Part shown: positions 16,127-23,799 of the stretch, piece after piece
Layout of the letters: every line of letters begins with the position of its first letter
How positions within the stretch are numbered: position 1 is the first letter of the stretch
Source: CAZEAN01 sp964510225
Lineage (GTDB): Bacteria; Planctomycetota; Planctomycetia; Isosphaerales; Isosphaeraceae
Assembly: GCA_964510225.1 (NCBI GenBank)
Contig: CAZEAN010000028.1
Location: forward strand, 1-55,050
Length of the DNA stretch: 55,050 nt
Reading direction: 5' to 3'
The notes under the pieces: model-generated
Databases searched by the model: none
What the model was told of the DNA's origin: nothing
The model's input: the letters and a program-made list of their open reading frames with translations, nothing else
Position numbers and translations under genes: made by a program

Positions 16127-17893
16127 ATGCGATTACCCACCCGGGTTGCCGCACTTTCGACCTTGATCCTCTTCTCAATTGGGTTGGCTTCAACGCCTCG
16201 GGCATTCGGACAGATGCCCGATGCCACCGCACTCCCTGAATCAACAGTGTTTCTAATCAGTGCCGATTCGGCCTCTGAGATTCGCGACGCGATTGGCCGT
16301 AGTCAGATTGGCCAAATGCTCGCAGATCCTGCCTTGGAAGAACTTAAGGGAGAGATCAGTGATCGGCTTGATGAAGCAAATACTCAGGTCGAAGAGGCAT
16401 TAGGTGCTTCGCTGACAGAGGTTCTTGCGACTCCGCAAGGACCGACTTGGCTTGCAATGACGCTCCAGCCCGATGAAGAAATCCCGGTTGGTGTCTTGCT
16501 GGTGGCTGACGCTGGTGCAAAGGCTGAGCAAATGGAGTCGATCATGACCGGCCTCACCAAGCTCGCCGTCGAGGAAGGAGCAACCGAGCAGACCGAGACG
16601 TTTATGGGGATGACGCTTCATGTACTGACCCCAGAAGAAGACCAACCTTCCGTCGTCTGGGCAAGCAATCAACGTATCTATTACATTGGTCTTGGCGTCG
16701 ATGCCATGAAAGAGTTGGTTGCCAATGCCAGTGGTCGCGAGGATTCATTGGCGACGACCCCTGCTTTCCAAGCCGTGATGGACGAGCTTGGATCCGGATC
16801 TGCATTAACGTGGTACCTCAACTCTGGTCAGTTAATCGATCTCTTGGCGAATGTCGCCGCCGAACAACTTGGGGATCCAGGCCAAGCCGAAATGTTCATG
16901 GAAGTCCTCGGGCTCAATCAGCTTCGTGCAATCGGCGGTACGGTCGATGTTGCTACTGATGATTACGACACCATTGCGAAGACGTTTGTTTACACCCCAG
17001 GACGTCCGACCGGACTCCTCCGTGTCTTCGAACTCCCAGCGATTCCGACCGTTCCCGAGCCTTGGGTTCCTGCAGAAGTCACCAATTATCAAACCCTAAG
17101 CTGGGACCTTGACGCTGCATTCGTCGCGATCAGAGACCTTGCTAACACGTTCCTACCTGACTTCTTCGATGTCCTTGAACAAAGCATGGTCGGTCCGAAC
17201 AACGAGACTCTTTCAATCCAAGACGATATTTTCGGACCACTCGGTGATCGGATTACGATCATCGCTGACTTCAATGCGAAGGACGTTGAGGAACTGACTC
17301 AAGAAGATCAACGATCACTTGTGGGGATCGCACTAGACGACGCCACAACCTTACGCTCAACCCTTAGCACACTCTTCGCAATGGCCGGAGCGAAGCCAGC
17401 TGAGCGTGATTTCCGAGGAATTACCATCTATGAATTAGCGATTCCTGAACTCCCGGCAGGTCAGAACGCTCCTCAGATGGAGTTTCCGGAGTCGTTTAAC
17501 CTTGCAGTCACCGACCAAACGCTGTTCATCTCAACTGAGGTAACCCTCCTCGAGCGTGTCTTGCGCGGAGGTGATTCCCTCGCCGATGACCCTGATTTCA
17601 AGGCCGTCGCTGCAAGTTATCCGGAACGAGCGAGCGGGTTCTCGTTCACTCGATCCGAGCAATCGGCTCAGATTCTCTACAATCTGATCGTCAACGGTGG
17701 GCTGCAAGATACGATCGACGCGGCGGGTGCTCCAGGTGGAGCCGACGTTCCTGACCTCTCTGAACTGATTGATCTCTCCAAGTTCCCATCCTTCTCGGTC
17801 TTCTCGAAGTACTTGATCAATAGCGGTGGGTATAGTCAGCAGCTTGATAATGGCCTGATCACGACCCAGTTTTCGACGAAGGGTGACAATTGA
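16127..17893 (+). CDS. Secreted DUF3352-like protein
   Basis: A 588-residue protein with a classical signal peptide (LPTRVAALSTLILFSIGLAST, cleaved near AFGQ). The mature protein opens with LPESTVFLISADSASEIRDA followed by SQIGQMLADPALEEL, the pattern of DUF3352-type planctomycete proteins in which a per-step 'amount' of a substrate or energy is compared. Further on come repeats of beta strands with FMGMTLHVL, WYLNSGQLIDLL, FRGITIYELAIPELP and LFISTEVTLLERVLRG. No enzyme motif is visible and the function is unknown. It is acidic and probably periplasmic. ATG 16127 follows AGAAGGAG closely, and a perfect 10-bp hairpin ends the transcript 47 bases after the stop. Confidence 0.7.
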   Translation: MRLPTRVAALSTLILFSIGLASTPRAFGQMPDATALPESTVFLISADSASEIRDAIGRSQIGQMLADPALEELKGEISDRLDEANTQVEEALGASLTEVLATPQGPTWLAMTLQPDEEIPVGVLLVADAGAKAEQMESIMTGLTKLAVEEGATEQTETFMGMTLHVLTPEEDQPSVVWASNQRIYYIGLGVDAMKELVANASGREDSLATTPAFQAVMDELGSGSALTWYLNSGQLIDLLANVAAEQLGDPGQAEMFMEVLGLNQLRAIGGTVDVATDDYDTIAKTFVYTPGRPTGLLRVFELPAIPTVPEPWVPAEVTNYQTLSWDLDAAFVAIRDLANTFLPDFFDVLEQSMVGPNNETLSIQDDIFGPLGDRITIIADFNAKDVEELTQEDQRSLVGIALDDATTLRSTLSTLFAMAGAKPAERDFRGITIYELAIPELPAGQNAPQMEFPESFNLAVTDQTLFISTEVTLLERVLRGGDSLADDPDFKAVAASYPERASGFSFTRSEQSAQILYNLIVNGGLQDTIDAAGAPGGADVPDLSELIDLSKFPSFSVFSKYLINSGGYSQQLDNGLITTQFSTKGDN

Positions 17894-17939
17894 TCGTCGG
17901 AGTGAACAGTTCTCTTTGGAAGAGTAAGTAGATTTATTG

Positions 17940-17978
17940 ACGGCCACGCTTCAGGAATTGATTCTGGGGCGTGGCCGT
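17940..17978 (+). terminator. Hairpin terminator after the DUF3352-like gene
   Basis: ACGGCCACGC (17940-17949) pairs perfectly with GCGTGGCCGT (17969-17978) around a 19-base loop, followed by the T-rich TTGACTTCTT. It starts 47 bases after the stop at 17893. The stem is GC-rich and in the right place for a rho-independent terminator, though the T-tract is imperfect. Confidence 0.65.
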
Positions 17979-18106
17979 TTGACTTCTTGCTATGATCAGT
18001 CTCAAGCTTACAACCGATCCAACCGATCTTAACTTGGGATTTTCTGCCTGGCGGCCAGTATTGATGCTGTGCCGGGGCAATCGAGGTTGAGATCGGAGGC
18101 GTTCCA

Positions 18107-20800
18107 ATGTGGGATCGCGACAATCGAGAGTCGGACGCCCAGATAGCACTGCATCGCCGCGCTGAGACTTCTCGAGGTCGCCGACGCCGCTTGGTGGTCG
18201 AGGGACTCGAAGGGCGGCAATTGATGGTTGCCTCAATCGGTCCGATCGACGATCTAGCAGTTCCGGCCAATCTAGGGCAGGTCATCCCGCTTGATGGTGG
18301 TGATGAAGTACAGTCGTTCTCGGTCTCATCGGACAACCCGAATGTGTCGGCATCGATTATCGATGGGACCTTTCTCAGTATTGATGTCAGCCACGAGTCG
18401 AGTGGTACCGATGACCCTGCCTTTAGTGGTACGTTGACTTTCCAGCTCTTTGATGAGCTGACCCCGGTGACCGTCGATCGGATCCTTGCCCTTACGAATC
18501 AAGGGTTCTATACCTCTCCGACAGAGAATCCAAACACGACATTTGAGAATTTTGATACGAAGAACTTCCACCGTGTCGCGACTGGGTTTCCAGGGTCGGA
18601 GTTCATTGTGCAAGGCGGCTCACTGAATGGAGATGGCACCGGTAACATCGATCAACCTGGCTTTGAATTCGATGATGAGTTCGTGCCTCAGATTGTTTTC
18701 AACGGCACTGGCCAACTCGCGATGGCAAATGCCGGCGACGATACCAACAGCTCTCAGTTCTTCATTAACACGGGTCAGCCTCGGTTCCTCGATTTTCAGC
18801 ACACGATCTTTGGTCAATTAGTCGACGGATTTGAAACATTTCAACTGATGACTGAAGTTGCGCGTGCATCTGATGATACGCCGATCAGTCCAATTTTGAT
18901 CTCCGATACCGACGTCTTCCAAGATAGTGCCGATGGTGTTCTTCTTTTGGACACCCGGACGGCGAGTGCGGGGGAATCGGCTATGGTCACTGTGGTCTCG
19001 ACCACCTCAAGCGGAGAGACTGCTACAGAATCGTTTGATGTCTCGGTGATCGCAAACACCGAGAACCAACGAGCGATTCTCGGCGAGATCGAAGATCAGA
19101 TCGCTGCCCCTGGAGAGACGAGTACCTTCCAACTGACGGCGATCAATACCAATCCTGACGACACACTTACCTTTGGGATCGGGAGTGGCGTTGGCCCAGA
19201 CGGAACATTCGCCCCTGTTGCCAATGCGACGGCGACCGTAAGCGACTCAGGTGAAGTGACAATTGTCCCCAATACCGGCTTTACCGGGACAATTGACCTC
19301 CTTGTTGGGGTCCGGGATCAAGTAAACCGCAATACCACACTCGATGCGGTTGCGAACTTCGATACTCAGCGAATTACCTTGACGATAACCGACAACAATC
19401 GGCCAACCGCGTCAACTGTTACCGAGAACATTGATCAGAATGAAACGGTAACGATCAGCCTGAGCGGGGATTCGAATGATTCTGATGTGGGACAGACGGT
19501 GACGTTTGAGCTGACGTCTCCGCCCATCAGCGGTACGCTCGCGAATTTTGATGAAGTAAACGGGACCGTTGACTATACACCGATCGCGAACTTCAATGGG
19601 ACCGATTCGTTTACCTATCGCGTGATCGATGACGGTGAACCGACGCCAAACCTTAGTAGTGCTGATGCGGTCGTGAACATCGGTGTCGGGCCTGGTGAGA
19701 TCATCAACCAGACTCCGGAGGCCAATCCGACCCTCCAGGATCTTCAGTTCAATACCGCTGCGACGATTGTGTTGGACGGTAACGACGGAGATCCTGATCT
19801 CGAGCAAGAGATTGTCTTCGATATTGACCTTACTGACACTGTCGGTACGGTGACCGACTTTGACCCGTCGACAGGATCCCTCGTCTACACTCCTCCGCTC
19901 AATTTCACCGGGACCGATACGTTCACTTTCACGGTTACAGATGACGGCCCCTCCGATCCAAATCCAAATAGTGCGTCAAGTATCGTGACGTTCAACGTCA
20001 TAGGTGACACAGAGACCGGTGCGGTCCGTCGGATTGGAGGAGTTCTCCTCGTCACGCCGCCACCCGGAACGCTGATCAACCCCACCCCGAATATTATTGG
20101 TGTCGGTCTCTCAGTTGATGAGGTGGTTGTGACCCTCAACGGCGAACTTGATAGTCTGCGGACCCCTATCGCCGAGCTGGATCAGATCGTTGTCTTTGGA
20201 TCGCGGGCGAGTGACACCATTACGGTTGCTGCCGAGGTCCCGATCCGGACAACCTTGAACGGAGGTCTCGGTGGGGTCAATACGATCACGGCGAACAATG
20301 CCTCGTCGCAACTCTTTGGCTGGTTCGGTAAGAATACGCTCCGGGGTGGGACGGCTCAAGATACACTCGTTGGCCGATTTGGGAATGTTCGGTTCCTCCC
20401 GAGTGAGGGGGACGACCTCCTTTATGCGGGAGAGAGATCACTTTTCCCCGATGCTGGTTCTGACTTCGAGGATGGTCAAGGGGTCCCCCCGACCGGGCAA
20501 TTCTTCCGATTTGTGAACGACCGGGTAGTTCCCGTCTCCAACCCCCGTCCATTTGAACGAGGCCGCTTCGTCCGAGATCCGATCCCACTCGCTGCATTCC
20601 CGGTTCTGAGTTCGTTCTTACCATCGAGCCCGGCACCTTCGGCAGCGAGTTTGACAACCGATAGCCCGATGACGCAAGAACCGACGCCGGTACCCGCATC
20701 AAGCGAGGTCCCATCGCCTTCGACCGATCTCCTCTTATCGATCATCCAAGAACGCCGCGAAGCTCTCTTGGAACGACGGAGAGGTGTCACCGGCTCCTAA
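18107..20800 (+). CDS. Surface cyclophilin-type peptidyl-prolyl isomerase with cadherin-like repeats
   Basis: An 897-residue protein. ATG 18107 lies 7 bases after GGAGG. The N-terminus is Arg-rich and carries LEGRQLM (residues ~34-40), a variant of the planctomycete surface-protein signature. Residues ~105-255 are a cyclophilin domain with NFHR (Arg156 matches the catalytic Arg), FIVQGGSLNGDGTG, GQLAMANAGDDTNSSQFFI and HTIFGQLVDGF, so isomerase activity is plausible. Then come repeated Ig/cadherin-like modules (~300-640), with phrases such as GTVDYTPIANFNGTDSFTYRV and SLVYTPPLNFTGTDTFTFTV. The last part has Asn/Gly-rich NTLRGGTAQDTLVGR, a weak calcium-binding RTX-like repeat, and a low-complexity Pro/Ser tail. 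It is probably exported to the surface and not cytoplasmic. Confidence 0.88.
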   Translation: MWDRDNRESDAQIALHRRAETSRGRRRRLVVEGLEGRQLMVASIGPIDDLAVPANLGQVIPLDGGDEVQSFSVSSDNPNVSASIIDGTFLSIDVSHESSGTDDPAFSGTLTFQLFDELTPVTVDRILALTNQGFYTSPTENPNTTFENFDTKNFHRVATGFPGSEFIVQGGSLNGDGTGNIDQPGFEFDDEFVPQIVFNGTGQLAMANAGDDTNSSQFFINTGQPRFLDFQHTIFGQLVDGFETFQLMTEVARASDDTPISPILISDTDVFQDSADGVLLLDTRTASAGESAMVTVVSTTSSGETATESFDVSVIANTENQRAILGEIEDQIAAPGETSTFQLTAINTNPDDTLTFGIGSGVGPDGTFAPVANATATVSDSGEVTIVPNTGFTGTIDLLVGVRDQVNRNTTLDAVANFDTQRITLTITDNNRPTASTVTENIDQNETVTISLSGDSNDSDVGQTVTFELTSPPISGTLANFDEVNGTVDYTPIANFNGTDSFTYRVIDDGEPTPNLSSADAVVNIGVGPGEIINQTPEANPTLQDLQFNTAATIVLDGNDGDPDLEQEIVFDIDLTDTVGTVTDFDPSTGSLVYTPPLNFTGTDTFTFTVTDDGPSDPNPNSASSIVTFNVIGDTETGAVRRIGGVLLVTPPPGTLINPTPNIIGVGLSVDEVVVTLNGELDSLRTPIAELDQIVVFGSRASDTITVAAEVPIRTTLNGGLGGVNTITANNASSQLFGWFGKNTLRGGTAQDTLVGRFGNVRFLPSEGDDLLYAGERSLFPDAGSDFEDGQGVPPTGQFFRFVNDRVVPVSNPRPFERGRFVRDPIPLAAFPVLSSFLPSSPAPSAASLTTDSPMTQEPTPVPASSEVPSPSTDLLLSIIQERREALLERRRGVTGS

Positions 20801-20863
20801 GTCTTCCCCTCTTGACGTCATCACCCTCCAAGAGTTGGAGTGATCCTCCGCCTTAAGATCCCG

Positions 20864-20891
20864 AGACGGCTGTCCTTCTGGACAGCCGTCT
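20864..20891 (+). terminator. Strong hairpin terminator after the surface cyclophilin gene
   Basis: A perfect 12-bp stem, AGACGGCTGTCC (20864-20875) with GGACAGCCGTCT (20880-20891) and a TTCT loop, begins 63 bases past the stop at 20800. A smaller hairpin CTCCAA/TTGGAG (20826-20840) precedes it. The following sequence is T-poor, so it may act as a pausing or processing element rather than a simple intrinsic terminator. Confidence 0.65.
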
Positions 20892-20984
20892 TGAGCTGAT
20901 CTAGGCTGAGGTGTTCCAGGAATCGGTTCCTCCGACATCCTGGAATGATCCAATCCTCAAGTGACAACAACAGGAGTTTTCAAC

Positions 20985-22274
20985 ATGACGGGATCGATGA
21001 ATCGTCGAGGATTTTTAACTACGGGGAGTGCGGCCATTGGTAGTTCCGCCTTCGTGGCCGCGAAGGGGTGGGCCCAAGGGGGAAACTCGCCCAACAATCG
21101 AGTTGTTGTCGGAGTGATGGGTCTCAGCCGAGGCCGTGCCTTGGCCCAAGGTTTTGCAAAACAACCTGGCGTCATCGTCAAGTATTGCTGCGATGTCGAC
21201 CAGAATCGGGCCGAACAAGTTGCCCAAGCGGTTTCGTCAAAGAACTCAACCACACCCGAAGTCATCGGTAACTTCCGTCAGATTCTTGATGATCAGGAAG
21301 TCGATGCACTCGTCTGTGCCGCACCAAACCACTGGCACGCACCAGCGACGATCTACGGTTGCAAGGCCGGCAAGCATGTTTATGTCGAGAAACCATGCAG
21401 TCATAACCCTCAAGAAGGGGAATTGATGGTTGAGGCTTCGAGGGTCCATGACCGTGCGGTCCAGCTCGGTACGCAACGACGGAGCAGCCCGCAAGTGATC
21501 GAGGCAATCGGGGCGCTCCATGAGGGAGCGATTGGCCGCGTCTACCATGCCCGTTGCTGGTACACTAGTGGTCGTGGTTCGATTGGGACGACTGACCCGT
21601 CAACACCACCGAGCGAACTTGATTACGAGCTCTGGCAAGGACCGGCGCCGCGGAAGCCCTTCAAGTCGAACGTTGTGCACTACAACTGGCATTGGTTCTG
21701 GCACTGGGGGAATGGAGAGCTTGGCAACAACGGTGTCCACGCGATTGACCTTGCTCGCTGGGGCCTCGGTGTCGACTATCCGGTTCAGGTGGTCAGTAGT
21801 GGTGGACGTTACGTCTTCGACGATGACCAAGAGACCGCAGATACCCATTCGGTTTCGTTCCGCTTCAATGAAGGCGCAACTCTCGACTGGCAGGGTCTCA
21901 GTTGTAATCGTCATGCCCCCGGACCTTTCGTCACGTTCTTTGGGACCGATGGAGCACTCGATCTATTTGGGAACGGTTCCTACACGATCTACGATGCTTC
22001 CAACAAGCCGTTGAAGAAGGTGAACGGTACGGCAGGAGAACCGGAGCACATCGCTGACTTCGTAAGCGCAATCCGTTCCGAACGCCCAAGAGAACTCCAC
22101 GCCGAGATTCTTGAAGGACACAAGAGCACGTTGCTCTGCCACCTCGGCAATATCGCTCATCGGACGGAACGAGCACTTCACTGTAATCCAGCGAATGGCC
22201 AGATTCTCAACGATTCCGAGGCCATGAAACTCTGGAGCCGAAGCTACGCTCCAGGGTGGGAACCAACGGTCTAA
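20985..22274 (+). CDS. Tat-exported Gfo/Idh/MocA-family oxidoreductase
   Basis: The frame opens at GTG 20961, but ATG 20985 (MTGSMNRRGFLTTGS) is better placed, with AGGAG 8 bases upstream, giving 429 residues. A twin-arginine signal (NRRGFLTTGSAAIGSSAFV) is followed by the Rossmann domain: RVVVGVMGLSRGRALAQGF (a GLSRG loop in place of the usual GxGxxG), VDALVCAAPNHWHAPATI and HVYVEKPCSHNPQEGELM. The substrate domain contains HYNWHWFWHWGNGELGNNGVHAIDLARWGLG and TQRRSS. The altered glycine loop raises the question of cofactor preference, but the EKP catalytic motif and the His-rich substrate site are intact. This is the subfamily of exported GH109-like/Gfo proteins abundant in planctomycetes. 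Substrate unknown. Confidence 0.9.
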   Translation: MTGSMNRRGFLTTGSAAIGSSAFVAAKGWAQGGNSPNNRVVVGVMGLSRGRALAQGFAKQPGVIVKYCCDVDQNRAEQVAQAVSSKNSTTPEVIGNFRQILDDQEVDALVCAAPNHWHAPATIYGCKAGKHVYVEKPCSHNPQEGELMVEASRVHDRAVQLGTQRRSSPQVIEAIGALHEGAIGRVYHARCWYTSGRGSIGTTDPSTPPSELDYELWQGPAPRKPFKSNVVHYNWHWFWHWGNGELGNNGVHAIDLARWGLGVDYPVQVVSSGGRYVFDDDQETADTHSVSFRFNEGATLDWQGLSCNRHAPGPFVTFFGTDGALDLFGNGSYTIYDASNKPLKKVNGTAGEPEHIADFVSAIRSERPRELHAEILEGHKSTLLCHLGNIAHRTERALHCNPANGQILNDSEAMKLWSRSYAPGWEPTV

Positions 22275-22321
22275 CGGTTTCGTCCCTTCGTTGAGACGTG
22301 ATGTAAGACACGGTCTTTGTG

Positions 22322-22355
22322 CTGTCGGACCCTCATCACTTCGAGGGTCCGACAG
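22322..22355. terminator. Bidirectional 13-bp hairpin terminator
   Basis: CTGTCGGACCCTC (22322-22334) and GAGGGTCCGACAG (22343-22355) are perfect reverse complements around an 8-base loop. The element lies between the plus-strand Gfo/Idh/MocA gene (stop 22274) and the minus-strand glycosyltransferase (stop 22386). It is a clear shared terminator, with no long T-run on either side. Confidence 0.7.
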
Positions 22356-22385
22356 ATGACGGATTCTGGCCGAGCTCCCACTGAA

Positions 22386-23519
22386 TTATGCCGCCAGGAG
22401 TTGGGGACGCTCGGAGAAGTGAGCATCGATGATCGCCAAGAGTTGTCGGGCGACACGATCCCAGGAGTAGTGCTGATCAAGGGCTTCGATTGAGATCTGC
22501 CCAGGATCTCGTTCTTGAAGTTCAAGCCAGGCTTGATCAACGGTGGCGCGATCGTGTGGGTCAAAAAAACGGAGCCCCTCGGACTCGAACTCACGTAGTG
22601 CACTGTTGTAACTGGCCAGGACAGGGCAGCGGTGCCGAAGTGCATCGAGCACAGGGAAGCCGAACCCTTCGTAAAGGGATGGGTAGATGGACCAACCTGC
22701 GGTTTTGTAGAGCCGGCAGAGGATCCGATCACTTACCACACCTAGGTAACGGACCTTTCGTTGTCCGTTCTGCTTCGGTGTCGACTTGAGGATCCGTTTG
22801 GACGCCAGCCAGCCGATCGGACCCACCCACCAGAGTTCTGCATTCTCGGGTAGGACAGTTGTCTCCTGGAACCAGTCGAGGAGGAATTGAGGGTTCTTTC
22901 TCGGTTCTAGCGTGGAGACAACAAGCCCGACCTCAGGGCGGCGGAGCACCTGTTTCTGATCCTGGTGCGACTCAACACAGAGGCTCGGACCCGAGTGGGC
23001 AACGGTGATCCGCGATGGTTCGAACGTCGAGAGCCAACCTGCATCGGCCTTCGTCGCATGTGAGACGGCAAGAGCATGGTCCGATGACAAGAGACTCCGG
23101 GTAAAAAAACCACGGAACATCCCTCGAGTGCGTTCAGAATGGGTCTGAGGGACGACAACAGGGGTGAAATCGTGGAGGATGCTAATCTCGAATGGGAAGA
23201 GCTTCTCGATCGGACGAAGACAACCGAAGATTCCAGCACTGCGTTCCGGTCCTAGTTGAAAGGGAATTCGGGGACTCTTCCAGACCTGCCGTCCGAACCT
23301 GCCGAGATCTTGGTCGAGCCCACCGTCCCAAGGCCCTCGATAGAGTAATTCAGTTCCGTTAGAGAAAAACCGTATTGGTCGATGTTGTCCGAGAGCAAGT
23401 GCGATCCGAGCCGTGTACCGTCCGATTCCGGTCAGGTGACGATCTGCCAACGGATTGGCGTCTAGATAAAGTGTGACCGGTTCGCTTCCCTGTCCGAGGG
23501 TCCGTTGTGGATTCGACAA
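22386..23519 (-). CDS. GT4-type glycosyltransferase
   Basis: A 377-residue GT-B glycosyltransferase of family 4. The TTG at 23519-23517 is the predicted start, with an AGGGAG stretch about 10 bases upstream on the minus strand. The N-terminal half has DANPLADRHLTGIGRYTARIA (donor/acceptor domain entry) and ILHDFTPVVVPQTH. The C-terminal half has GLVVSTLEPRKNPQFLLDW, YPSLYEGFGFPVLDALRHR (the E-x7-D/E donor-binding motif) and VLASYNSALREFESEGLRFF. The nearest relatives in this window are the N-terminal halves of the two twin-domain proteins at 27543 and 30026, which start with the same G-[IV]-GRY pattern. It is cytoplasmic, transfers a sugar to a glycan acceptor, and lies head-to-head with the exporter locus. 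Confidence 0.9.
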   Translation of the reverse strand: MSNPQRTLGQGSEPVTLYLDANPLADRHLTGIGRYTARIALALGQHRPIRFFSNGTELLYRGPWDGGLDQDLGRFGRQVWKSPRIPFQLGPERSAGIFGCLRPIEKLFPFEISILHDFTPVVVPQTHSERTRGMFRGFFTRSLLSSDHALAVSHATKADAGWLSTFEPSRITVAHSGPSLCVESHQDQKQVLRRPEVGLVVSTLEPRKNPQFLLDWFQETTVLPENAELWWVGPIGWLASKRILKSTPKQNGQRKVRYLGVVSDRILCRLYKTAGWSIYPSLYEGFGFPVLDALRHRCPVLASYNSALREFESEGLRFFDPHDRATVDQAWLELQERDPGQISIEALDQHYSWDRVARQLLAIIDAHFSERPQLLAA

Positions 23520-23799
23520 GGGTCTCTCGCTCCCTGTGTTGACTGTTGCCTCAGAACGGATGATGGGGCAGGAGATTCTGGTTCATCCTTCTTGGTTCTT
23601 AATAAATCGCTTCTACGAGAGCTTCCGAGAGTGGTCAATCCGAGTTTTGTACAAATTTGGCGTGGAAAGCCGCCTCTTCACTGATCAAGCCCTCGCTTTT
23701 TTCCGATGAGGGTGTTGTTGAGGAGTTGGAAGGAGACTGTCTGCTCTGGGTGACTACGTAACACCGAGAGAGGCAGTTGATGGTCGGGAGGACCCTGGT
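23520..23799. other. Divergent intergenic gap, no gene seen
   Basis: About 280 bases between the minus-strand glycosyltransferase and the plus-strand ThDP enzyme. It should contain two divergent promoters. I found AT-rich CTTAATAAATCG near 23597 but no well-spaced -35. Short frames here are not supported by an RBS or codon pattern. Confidence 0.4.
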
